Translations under genes and position numbers: made by a program | The notes under the pieces: model-generated | Database searches by the model: none | What the model was told of the DNA's origin: nothing | What the model saw: only the letters and a program-made list of their open reading frames with translations | From: Acanthaster planci | Lineage: Eukaryota; Echinodermata; Asteroidea; Valvatida; Acanthasteridae | Assembly (NCBI RefSeq): GCF_001949145.1 | Contig: NW_019091536.1 | Span: 421,792 to 457,721, forward strand | Length of the DNA: 35,930 nucleotides | Reading direction: 5' to 3' | Shown: piece by piece, positions 21,701 through 29,400 of the stretch | Layout: each line of letters begins with the position of its first letter | How positions within the stretch are numbered: the first letter of the stretch is position 1

Positions 21701-24386
21701 ACCCCCAGTGCTCGCCTTCCCCTGCCCACTCACCCTCGGCGGCCATGCCCCAGGGCTCGCCCACCAACAAGGCCATGAGCGACGCCCACTACCAGCAGTT
21801 GCAGCACCAGTTCGAGCACCAGTGCAATATGCTGGGGCAGCAGGAGGTCGGCTCACCCACACCGGGCCAGCAGCTGACCTACAACCCCCAGGTGACTTGC
21901 TTTTATATAGCAACCTTTCCAAGTCCTCCATTGCGTAGGAAGTCAGTCAGTGTCTTTACTTGGGTTGGCAAAATTCCAAGGAGCATCAAGTCTTGTGTAA
22001 AAGGAATTGTGACTGGGCTGTGCTTTCTTCATTCCTCTCATATACTCCTGAACCTTTTTGATGGATTTTGGAGACACTGAGAAGGGTTGAACTAGTGGGT
22101 AACACTGGGGAGATACCCTTATTGGACATAAATTCTTGAGTTCTTTATATTGTCCATTATCCAACCACACTTGGTTTAGGCCTGGGGTCCCAGATGTTGG
22201 ACGCCATCGCTGCTAAATGGCGAGTATTTGCCAACTTTGAGGGGGGTAGGCTTGGGGGGACACATGCCAGTACAAGTATGCACTTGCATGGCACAAAGAA
22301 CCTGTAGACGCAGCCAGATTTTCTCTGAGAGTGTCGTGATCTCTAATACATTTGTACGTGCAATGGGCCGTGCAGATTCTTAACCCTTTGATTTTCTTGC
22401 TTGACTCCCATTCCCCCGCGCTGCCCCGCTTTTCATCCCCCAGGGCCCATACAATCAGAACCACCAGCTGAGTGAGGCAGAGCAGAGCCTCTTCTTCCCC
22501 CCTCCGGGCGCCTTTTACGACCAGGCCTACATGGTGGACGCCCAGGAGCTGTTCCAGCCCAACAAGCCGCCCCCGGCCTACCCCCACTCTGCCTTCATGC
22601 AGCCCAGCGCCGGCAACATCCCCAATATCATCTTGACAGGTGGGTTGCCTGACGGTAAGAGAACTGCGCCTCCATCTTTTATCCTTTCACGTCTTGTACA
22701 GTGTCGAGTACCTTGTGGCATTTGGTGCAAGATGTGTTGTGATATCTGTGTGGCCTGGGGTGGGAATCCGTCTCTAGGTTCATTGTGGATTTGTCTGCCA
22801 GAAATCATCCGCAGGGAAGCATACTCGGTCTGAACCCTAATTATCTTTATGTTTTCAGCTTTAGTGTTCAACAAAGTTCTACAGAATCTCTCTTATTACT
22901 CTGAAACCAACAAACTGATAAGTATCCAAATTAATGTGGCTATTCACCCCCTCGACCTTTGAAAACATCGGGCCCTCAGCTTCCCCCTTCTCTGACAAGC
23001 ACAATTTGATAGCAACGCATCAACAGTAATGGTAAGACAAGTTACATGGATTCTCGTCCCAGGTTTGGTGGCAGTGTGCTTATCGTGGTAAACTTTGTGT
23101 GATTTACATCATTAAACTGCAGTTGTAGTCAGTAGTCTACCAAATACCAACTACAGTTGTATTTGGTACTATTTGATAGTAATAAATGTTGGGGGGAAAT
23201 ATGTGCAGAGCTTTCTATCGCAAATGCAAAAAGAGAAACCAAAACAAATCAAATTACATTCATTGTGTTTATAAATTCCTGCTCTGCGAATTGAACGCTA
23301 AATCACAGTTTAGTAGACTTGGATGATTCTTTGAAAGTAAATGCTTTTGCATTCTATTTGGCATTGAATGTTTTCTTTTGTGACGGTAGGTCTCACGTGT
23401 AAATCACACACTACATGCTTGATTATACATGTACTATCTCAGATTATACATGTGCCATCCGTCAACACCGTTCTTTGATCCTTGTTTCCATTCCTGCAAA
23501 GAACAGCGAAACAGAAATTTGAAGGGTGTCGTGTTTTAATTTGCAGAAGAGGCTTGTCTTTGCACATGCACAGAATTGTTGCAGAAAAACCAACTTTGCA
23601 CACTTTGTATGGAGTGGTATCGACAAGCACTTAATTATCTGTGAACACTTCCAGGGTCACCATACATGCAGTTTGCAACAGTGGTTTGGACAAGTTTAAT
23701 GTGACGTACATGTGTGTTTGTGCTGGAGTGCTGATCAGTGTTGCATGCATGATTTTGGTGATCAATGTTAGGAAACTACAAGCCTGTTAAAGAATGTGAA
23801 ATTTAAAGTCACATGCTGTCAAATACAGCAAAACAAAAACAAAGAATTAATATTCCCAAATTCAAAGTAATCAAATGGAAACAAAATTACAGCAAAGCCT
23901 ACCTTGCTTTTTCGATTTTGATATTCATCTGACTGGGCAAGGTGAAATTAAAATTCCCAATCAAAAAATCCCCTGTCAATGGGAGCATTGTCAGGTACCT
24001 GTAAGATTACTTTCAATTACCAAGAAGTTTTTGTTTCAGAGAGAATTTTAAAAACCTTGAAGGATGATTTCCTCATTTCTCTCCAAAATAGAGCAAGTCA
24101 GAGATGGAGCTGGGGTTTGTATTGTGTCTTGATCAGTGTTTATCAGACTTGTTCCTCGTCCTCTGTGTTCCTCCCAGGGACTGGTGAGTCGCCGCCCCGA
24201 CAGGACTTTGCTAAAGAGATCAGTAATGCCATGGCTGGCGTGGACAATCTGGACCCACTCTTCTCGACGGACAGCTTCAAGCTGGACCCGCTGGACCTTG
24301 ACAGCCTGCAGATGTTGACAGACAATGACTTGGTGGCTGACCAGGCCACGGAAGATTCATTCCGGCTGGACAGGTACGATGTGTGA
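9721..24386 (+). CDS. Crtc: CREB-regulated transcription coactivator (CRTC/TORC), multi-exon, 5' end missing
   Basis: Gene-level entry; exons are listed separately. The exons join as 10690-10784, 14753-14814, 16084-16124, 17783-18050, 19389-19646, 20276-20413, 21628-21891, 22444-22639 and 24178-24386, with a probable extra exon at 9721-9760. All introns are GT-AG and every junction keeps phase; the firm exons give 509 codons plus stop. CRTC-specific landmarks occur in the family order: TNSDSALH (SIK/AMPK phosphosite and 14-3-3 site), [53 protein letters not shown] and a C-terminal activation domain. By family knowledge the protein is a cAMP/Ca2+-regulated cytoplasm-nucleus shuttling coactivator of CREB. 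The N-terminal CREB-binding domain (about 100-150 residues in relatives) was not found in the window and probably lies upstream. An unusual feature is the long glutamine-rich tract. Family assignment is near certain; the exact paralog name is not assignable, since invertebrates usually carry one Crtc gene. Confidence 0.96.
9761..10689. other. Intron (or upstream flank) before the phosphosite exon
   Basis: This holds no coding signal. 9971-10420 is AT-rich and repeat-like, with the perfect palindrome TTGAATATTCAA at 10001-10012 and again at 10372-10383. A short (TATAA)-type microsatellite lies at about 10110-10127. TACATGTA/ACCGGTAC units recur at about 10545-10580. A pyrimidine-rich tract at about 10645-10687 leads to the acceptor AG at 10688-10689. 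Confidence 0.7.
9971..10420. repeat. AT-rich repeat-like segment with two TTGAATATTCAA palindromes
   Basis: The segment starts with AGGGCTGAGTCAATTCGAG and carries GAATATTC-type motifs near both ends (about 9995-10035 and 10370-10410). The middle is AT-rich and without coding potential. Partial inverted similarity between the ends suggests a decayed non-autonomous DNA transposon, but the arms are too degenerate to define boundaries. Confidence 0.3.
10690..10784 (+). CDS. Crtc: Crtc exon: SIK/AMPK phosphosite and 14-3-3 site
   Basis: This 95-nt exon lies between acceptor CTACAG and donor GAG|GTAAAA. It begins with the third base of an arginine codon, then reads [18 protein letters not shown]..., and ends with the first base of an alanine codon. 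[12 protein letters not shown] is a CRTC hallmark. The serine at 10697-10699 corresponds to CRTC2 Ser171 and CRTC1 Ser151, which SIK and AMPK phosphorylate to create a 14-3-3 site that holds the protein in the cytoplasm. Leu at +4 fits the kinase consensus. The remainder (Pro/Gly/Met-rich, ending SHRRG or A) is poorly conserved. Confidence 0.96.
10785..14752. other. Crtc intron, about 4 kb
   Basis: Canonical GT (10785) to AG (14752). It contains scattered TACATGTA units (11155-11162, 11640-11655, 12545-12555, 13400-13415), several G or C runs of 8-9 bases (11627, 11890, 12089, 13229, 14211) and a short inverted repeat at 14447-14458/14482-14493. One GC-richer stretch at about 12200-12375 is open on the + strand for roughly 80 codons and is flanked by possible splice sites, but matches no family I recognise. 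Confidence 0.9.
14753..14814 (+). CDS. Crtc: Crtc exon: divergent linker ending WDAKK
   Basis: This 62-nt exon sits between TTTCAG and AAG|GTAAGA, a consensus donor. With the G carried from the previous exon it codes for [21 protein letters not shown] and ends on a codon boundary. The terminal WDAKK equals the WDTKK/WDAKK motif before the SCEVPGI block in vertebrate CRTCs. The first 15 residues are not conserved, as in other family members. Confidence 0.93.
14815..16083. other. Crtc intron
   Basis: Canonical GT-AG intron. It contains an exact 24-nt tandem duplication with a partial third copy at 15852-15909, and TACATGTA units at 15770-15780 and 15935-15947. No coding signal is seen. The acceptor has a strong pyrimidine tract (about 16048-16081). 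Confidence 0.9.
15852..15909. repeat. Short tandem repeat, 24-nt unit, about 2.4 copies
   Basis: Positions 15852-15875 and 15876-15899 are identical 24-mers containing ACTTTTTGATATTTCCC. A third, partial copy (TACTTTTTGA) runs to 15909. It lies in an intron. The exact identity suggests a recent duplication. Confidence 0.9.
16084..16124 (+). CDS. Crtc: Crtc mini-exon: SCEVPGI motif
   Basis: This 41-nt exon lies between CTGCAG and AAA|GTGAGT. It reads [13 protein letters not shown] plus two bases of an asparagine codon completed by the next exon. RPKSCEVPGINI is a family signature, and the three-residue spacing between KK and RPRSCE matches human CRTC1 (KK-TGS-RPKSCE), which supports the first of two acceptors. 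A second AG six bases downstream (16088-16089) would remove only Met-Gln and keep the frame. Confidence 0.93.
16125..17782. other. Crtc intron
   Basis: Canonical GT-AG intron of about 1.66 kb. The first 300 bases are GC-richer and free of the TACATGTA repeats. The minus-strand open frame across 16026-16337 overlaps the exon and has no recognisable content. Elsewhere I see only ordinary non-coding sequence. The acceptor has a C/T-rich tract at 17750-17779. Confidence 0.88.
17783..18050 (+). CDS. Crtc: Crtc exon: GSLPDLTN / [11 protein letters not shown] conserved block and Gly-rich run
   Basis: This 268-nt exon lies between TCACAG and CAG|GTAATG. With the two carried bases it begins N-ICPSSDQ, then an acidic/Pro stretch, then [20 protein letters not shown] and PLDPEDQQ. 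This is the most conserved middle block of CRTC proteins (TORC_M-type). It is followed by a Gly/Ser run (17944-17982), which gives low-complexity protein absent from vertebrate CRTCs, and a Ser/Thr/Pro-rich tail with several SP/TP sites. It ends on a codon boundary at HTQ. Codon third positions are strongly G/C, unlike the flanking introns. Confidence 0.97.
18051..19388. other. Crtc intron
   Basis: Canonical GT-AG intron of about 1.34 kb. I see no coding signal or element in it beyond a lone TACATGTAC-type unit near 18787. The acceptor lies in a strong C/T tract (19364-19386). Confidence 0.9.
19389..19646 (+). CDS. Crtc: Crtc exon: SPQ repeats and glutamine/histidine-rich tract
   Basis: This 258-nt exon (86 codons, in phase both sides) lies between CCCCAG and CAG|GTCTGT. 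It opens with [14 protein letters not shown], reminiscent of the SPTLSPLSPIT segment of vertebrate CRTCs. The second half (about 19501-19634) is mostly Gln with His and Ala, coded by mixed CAG and CAA codons. Q-rich stretches are typical of the CRTC central region and of transcriptional coactivators. The minus-strand Leu-rich open frame here is only its shadow. Repeat length is likely polymorphic. Confidence 0.93.
19647..20275. other. Crtc intron
   Basis: Canonical GT-AG intron of 629 bases. I see no repeats or coding signal of note. A C/T-rich tract before 20274 precedes the acceptor. Confidence 0.9.
20276..20413 (+). CDS. Crtc: Crtc exon: AVAMDA-type segment, Gln/Ala-rich
   Basis: This 138-nt exon (46 codons, in phase) lies between ATCAG and AAG|GTCGGT. 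It reads [20 protein letters not shown] followed by [11 protein letters not shown]. It aligns with the [23 protein letters not shown] region of human CRTC1 in both motif and spacing. It ends NLTLDMSK. The donor is only moderately strong. Confidence 0.93.
20414..21627. other. Crtc intron, with a hairpin near its 3' end
   Basis: Canonical GT-AG intron of about 1.2 kb. It holds a 23-bp-stem hairpin at 21502-21562, about 65 bases upstream of the next exon. Otherwise I see no coding signal or mobile element. Confidence 0.9.
21502..21562. repeat. Intronic hairpin, 23-bp stem and 15-nt loop
   Basis: Positions 21502-21524 pair with 21540-21562 with a single mismatch, using ACTTCCTACT at the base and TCTATATAG near the loop. 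The loop is 21525-21539. At 61 nt it is short for a microRNA precursor but is a strong local RNA structure close to a 3' splice site. It may also be a tiny palindromic transposon remnant. Confidence 0.75.
21628..21891 (+). CDS. Crtc: Crtc exon: SPTSPVSN segment
   Basis: This 264-nt exon (88 codons, in phase) lies between GTCCAG and CAG|GTGACT. After a cysteine-containing start ([17 protein letters not shown]) it carries SPTSPVSN, identical to the vertebrate CRTC motif, then a Ser/Pro-rich run. It continues with [18 protein letters not shown], which aligns with the GDAYYEQQ..LSHQLEQFNMM segment of human CRTC1. It ends [10 protein letters not shown]. The strong GC bias contrasts with the neighbouring introns. 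Confidence 0.95.
21892..22443. other. Crtc intron
   Basis: Canonical GT-AG intron of 552 bases. No repeats or coding signal of note. The C-rich tract at 22400-22440 precedes the acceptor. Confidence 0.9.
22444..22639 (+). CDS. Crtc: Crtc exon: IPNIILT segment
   Basis: This 196-nt exon lies between CCCCAG and ACAG|GTGGGT. It codes for [20 protein letters not shown], continues through a Pro/Tyr-rich stretch and ends [11 protein letters not shown] plus one base. IPNIILT is nearly invariant in CRTCs. Joining to 24178 gives NIILTGTGESPP, matching NIILTVTGESPP of human CRTC1. A second donor (GACG|GTAAGA) 15 bases downstream would add five codons in frame; see findings. Confidence 0.96.
22640..24177. 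other. Crtc last intron
   Basis: Canonical GT-AG intron of about 1.5 kb. A 9-bp inverted repeat TACCAAATA/TATTTGGTA lies at 23138-23146/23160-23168. TACATGTA-like units lie at about 23426-23450. I see no coding exon. Confidence 0.88.
24178..24386 (+). CDS. Crtc: Crtc terminal exon: C-terminal transactivation domain and stop
   Basis: This 209-nt exon begins after CTCCCAG. With the carried G it reads [20 protein letters not shown], continues through [20 protein letters not shown] and LQML, and ends [13 protein letters not shown] before TGA at 24384-24386. It aligns with [44 protein letters not shown] of human CRTC1. The acidic/hydrophobic LDPL-rich module is the family's transactivation domain. 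The C-terminus is slightly longer than the vertebrate DRL end (DRYDV). Confidence 0.97.
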
Positions 24387-26277
24387 TGACGACCGGCCAC
24401 TTGGAAAAGCCTGGACAGTGTTGTTTTTCATGGGCTTTGTTTTTTCCTTGTTTTTTTTGTTTGCGGGGAAGCCAGGAAAAGAGGGTGCCAAGAAAATGTG
24501 AGTTGATAGATCCTTGTTGCTGCAGTCTTTTTATACAGGGGCCCCTTTGTGACCCTTGGTAATCGGCGATAATCGAACTCATACAGGATCGGACATTGAA
24601 TTCACAAGTTGGACAGAGCTTTGCCGGCTTTGCTGTGACGTGAAGAAGTATCAATTTCTTTGCTGGTGTTCTCTAGCGTGTGGCATAATCAAACCATGGC
24701 CCCCCTCCATCCACTCTGTGCAGTCAGTTTAAAACTGCTGACAGTTGGGAAGACGTACATGCCCGGTCGGTCGTGGAATACTGCGTGAAAGAACTCCAGT
24801 TGTTGACTCGGACGGGACTGGTCTCAGTGCTTAAGTCGTTTTGCTCTGTGATTCTCTGTAAGCTGCAAGGATTGGTGCGACGAGATTTATGATCGAAGAA
24901 GGAGGCAGACTTGATGCACTCTGGACAAGGGCAAGCCTAGTTAAACCTCCTACTTGTCAAGCCGGGTGGATGTAAATGTGCATTTTGGAATTTTTACAGG
25001 TGAACAGCCGATGCTGCTGGTGGACTTTTTGGGGGGGGGAGGTGGCAAAATTGAGATGACAAAGCGTGCAGTTCAGACTGAAGTATCAGCGCGGCGGGGA
25101 GAAACTGGCCAACATTCGTCATGGCTGTTGTACAGCAGTTGTGACTGGGTGACAAAATCGCAGGTGGAGAAAAGTGCCCCCCTTTTTTTTTCAGGAAGAG
25201 ACAAAACACCGTAACATTCCTTGGAGTTCTGGTGTCCAGTTGTGCAGCCCAGCATCAGGAGAGATTCCCCCATCTGTCACAAGCCTTGTGTCGCCCAGGA
25301 AGCCGACCGAATGGATTAGTTGGTTGGAAGTATAAAAATGTATATTAAAACAGTGTTTTATATGAAAGGAAAGACAGTTGTGTCACAGGTTGCAGTTTGG
25401 AAAATACTGATTGGGAAATGTATTGCCAGATATTTAGCAGTGTGTTCATTCCAGGTTTAATTGACACGCTTTTTTTCTTCATTCAGTGCATTGTTCTTAA
25501 TTTGCCTGTGTTATTTTGAGTCATGAGCCCTCAGTTGCATCCAGTGGCCAGTGGTCTGGTAAACCTTTTCGGTCTGGAACCCAGAGGTCTGCAATATGCT
25601 GTGCACTGTTGGCGCCTGGAGATGCAACATATATCAGACCTGAATTTGCACAAAAGCTCCAGTGTGAAGTGTCAGACCAAATGGCCTGTTTTGGATGTGG
25701 TCTTTGCAGTAACGGCAGGCCTGTTGGAAATTAGACCAGGGCTCGATATCACCTGATTTCATCAGAACTCAAAATGGGTTGGTGATAAAATGGTTATATA
25801 TCTTAAAAAGAGTTTCAAGGCAAATTCCACTCTAGAACTGATCAGGATTGTATCCCTTGCCTTATCCTGTCCATGATTTGAGTTTAACCTGCATATACAA
25901 AGATTTCAGGCTGAGGGTATAATGTTAAAAAAAATCGGCTTTTTTTCCCCCTGTTTCTTACAAAATGTTGGACTGTGAACCGTCAGTGGTGATCTCCGCA
26001 AAGAAAGCCTGGCCAGTGGTGTTCATTAAGTTACAGGATGGTTGGGCACTGGTATCTCCATGTTATTAATTTCCATTTGTACAGACATTAGCCATGTGTC
26101 AGCCATTTCATGGCATTAACTTCTAGTAAGATCAAGAGAGGAAAAGGGAAAAACGGAAAAGGTATTAAAATGGTGCCGCTGTGCAGCATGACCCGTCTTT
26201 CACATGTTTTGTTGTCTCAACCGCAGCAAAAACAGGGGTCGATGAATGTAGTCACTGAAATTTTTGTTCAGCAATTC
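24387..26277. other. Crtc 3' UTR (end undetermined) and downstream sequence
   Basis: No further coding is recognisable. No AATAAA was noticed close to the stop. The nearest good signals I see lie downstream at 27602-27607, 28577-28582 and 28595-28600, so the 3' UTR may be several kilobases long or use a variant signal. A nine-base G run lies at 25031-25039. Confidence 0.5.
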
Positions 26278-26453
26278 AATACAGGTGTTTCACACTTGGA
26301 GCCCCTCCAAGAGTTTGCAACGCGTTTACCAATCGCAGTGCGCAAAATCTGTCGACCCACTGCACATTTGGAACGGGTTGACAATTTCGCACATTGTGAT
26401 TGGCCAACACGTGGCAAACTCTTGGAGGCGCTCTATTATAAATCGCCCGTATT
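26278..26453. mobile_element. 176-bp inverted-repeat (MITE-like) element, copy 1
   Basis: The two arms are imperfect inverted repeats over about 80 nt. The best-matched inner part is 26305-26358 against 26375-26428, both carrying AAGAGTTTGC and GTCGACCC-type motifs, separated by a 16-nt loop (26359-26374). The outer ends read AATACAGG..CCCGTATT. A copy of the same length lies at 32950-33125. A TA dinucleotide borders the CGGG ends and could be part of the TIR or a TA target duplication. It has no coding capacity. The open frames through it are accidental. Confidence 0.85.
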
Positions 26454-29400
26454 CATCGGAATTTCATAGAATGGAGTGCCATTGGCTAACAGAACACAAT
26501 ATCAGGCATTTTGGCCCTTAGCCTTCGTAAGCGTAACTCCACGTCAACTCCAGTGTAGCATTTTGCACTGCACCAGTTGAGAACAACTATGTCTTGGAGA
26601 TTCAGAGTTTGGAGTTTTCAGCAGTATGTGATGCGTAACTTTGTGATTTTATGAAACTCTTGCTGTTGTGACTTTTCCAGCCTGCGTTAAAATACTAGGT
26701 AGTAAATTTCTCTGAGCAGCAAGCTGTGTTTCACTCTCTCAATTAATCAATAGATTTTTATGAGAGTGACGCTTCGTGAGCAAACAACAATTTGGCACCC
26801 AACTGATCACAGGTTAAAGTGTGTAGACAACTTGTTTAGACTGATAATTTCTCAGAGTTTGGCAGTGGCCAGCTTGGTCTCTGGTCTGATTCAGTTTTGT
26901 GGTTCGAGAGTGATGACATCTAATGTAGGTTTGGAGCCTTTCTCATTTTACTCAACTTTGTATGTAGTTTTGGATTGTTCTCTGGCCTCATTTAATTGTG
27001 TAGTTCAAGATAGTGTGTTGGTATCTGGCTAGTTTGACTTTCTCCATGAGTTTGGCTTGCTCTGGAGCCTCAACAACTGCGTGGTTCAAGAAAATGTGTA
27101 GATATTTGACACAGATTAGAAGCCTTTACCCAAACTTCCTCAGTGGCGTTGACTTTGTCGTTGGCCTCATTAAACTGTGTTTTTCAGAAGAGAAGCTGAA
27201 GCAAGGAACCTTTCCTGAAACTTGACATCAGTTGTGGCTTTGGCTTGGTCTCTGGCCTTATTTGTATGATTCAGTGAAGTATGCTGACATTTAGTATGCT
27301 GACTAAAGGCTTGGAGTTCTTGCAAATCTTTGTCTTTGGTCATGCCTTGGTTTGTCAACTTTAGTTTCATTTGTACATTTTGGTATTCATGTAGCAAAAC
27401 ATGGATTAATTGGTGACTCCAGACAGGGAGCCAAATTGTGAAAAGTCAAAGGGATACCAGGCCAAATTTAAAAAAGCAGCCAAAGCCAGTGTGTCCGGAT
27501 AATGACCTGCTAGACCAGAACCAAGCCAACTGATCACCAACTGTGGAAATTAATAGTTGAGCAAGTGTCCCAGCATCACTGCAAAGGTTTTAAAATTTTC
27601 CAATAAAAGTTAAGAGAGGGATTTTACTACTTCACATGCTTCATCATAGATATGTGTCGAGATCTGGATCAGCTTCCATCGACGCCAAAATTATCAGTCT
27701 CCATTCTGTTCAAAATTCTTTTCTTTTTTTTGGGGATGATTTCTTTTTCGTGTACAATGTTGGTAGGCATGATCGCCTTTTTTCATGGATTCTGTACATA
27801 TATTATAAAAACACTAACCATTAATGTGTCATTTTTAGCATGAGAAAAAAACATGTCTTTTTGAATTAATATGCTGCATTTCATCCGTTTTTTTTTGGGG
27901 GGGGTTGACATTGTTGACGTTTTAGAATGAGTAGTTTGTGTCGGGTGTACGATAGTGCCATACTTCTTGTTTCCAATGGCTAATTTGTGCTGACAATCAC
28001 CTGTGTGCTCGCTGGTAGAGCAGCATATTTACCAATATTGAAATCTTCTCATGTATTTAAAGAGTAGATCTCTTCCCTTCCCTCTCTGCAAGTGTCAGTC
28101 ATGCAGGTCGGCTGTTAACTTGGGCTGTGTTAATCCGGCAGGAGAAAAGAACACTGGAACAGGAAAACAGGAGTCATCGACTTTTGGTGTTCTATTTACA
28201 AACACGTGATCATGAAATACTGACAAGAATTTATCAGTTTTGATCTGTACAGACGTTGCTGTGACCACATACACTGAGAAATGCCCCAAACAGACATTTT
28301 TACACTCTTGACGTGCTGTAAATATTCACTGGTGTAGAGCTTTGTAAGAGAGGGTATTTTATGCTGAAAGCGTTGGGCAAAATTGATCAGTTACTAACAA
28401 TGGATAAAACAGTTTTGATGCCTTTTAACATGTTCAGCCTGGAGCAATTGATACAACGTAACCTACATGTATCTACCATCCCTCCATTAAAACACTGAAA
28501 TATCTCAGTTACTCATTCAGATGCCCAGGTTTGCTCATGATGGTCTGGTCTGACTGGTGGTGTCTCATGAAGTTTTAATAAACTATTATGTCAAAATAAA
28601 AGACAACTCATAAAAGAGACACCACACTGAATTTTCTTGTTTTACCTGTAGCTGTCTGTGGCCAATGCAACCTGGCATGTTCAATCCATTCATCAGGCTT
28701 ACATCAGACGAAGGACAAGTGTTTTTTGGTTTTTTTGTGTGGTTTGCGGCTTTTGTTTCTTAGGTGCTGTGCCATGAAGTCAATCCAAAACCGAATCTTT
28801 CTTCATCTCATTAGCAGTGCCACACTGGACAATTAGATCATATCCCCTTGCGCAAACAGGGCCTTCGAAGGGGAATTTCCGAGTAATGATTCCAAGCCCA
28901 CTAGTCCATGTGTCACATGAAGTGTGGGCTGTGGTGAATCAGAAATGGCAGGGGAAACCCTGCATCAGAGAATTGGCAGTCATCTGCCCTTGCGTAACTG
29001 TGGCAGTTCAAGGGAAAGTTCCAAGTGAGGTCAGTGTGCTCGTCAAGTTGCTGTAATGAGTCTCCATTGAAAGAAAACAGTATCAAAGTGGTTTTGCTTT
29101 ATATTCACGTTTTCTTTTGATATATTTATTTACCTTTGACAATACTTGATCTAAAGAGGATGATACATTTTTTAAGAATAAATTCTGCCCGGCCAATCTT
29201 TGCAGAAACTGACCTGTTGAAGATTTGTTCAAGAAAAACGAAATGGACTGAGCTTTCAATCCAAATAAAATGCTGGACATCTCTTCGGTTTCCCTGTTTG
29301 CCTGGAAAATTGCAGAGATGAAAATTGATAAGACAAGTGTAATCGCAGATGTCCACCAAAAAGTTTAATGGAGTCAGGCTCTTTCAGTAATACATTCTTT

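Noticed and set aside
28817-29056. 79-codon + strand open frame downstream of Crtc
   Set aside because: No domain recognised, and there is no splice or transcript context to support an exon.
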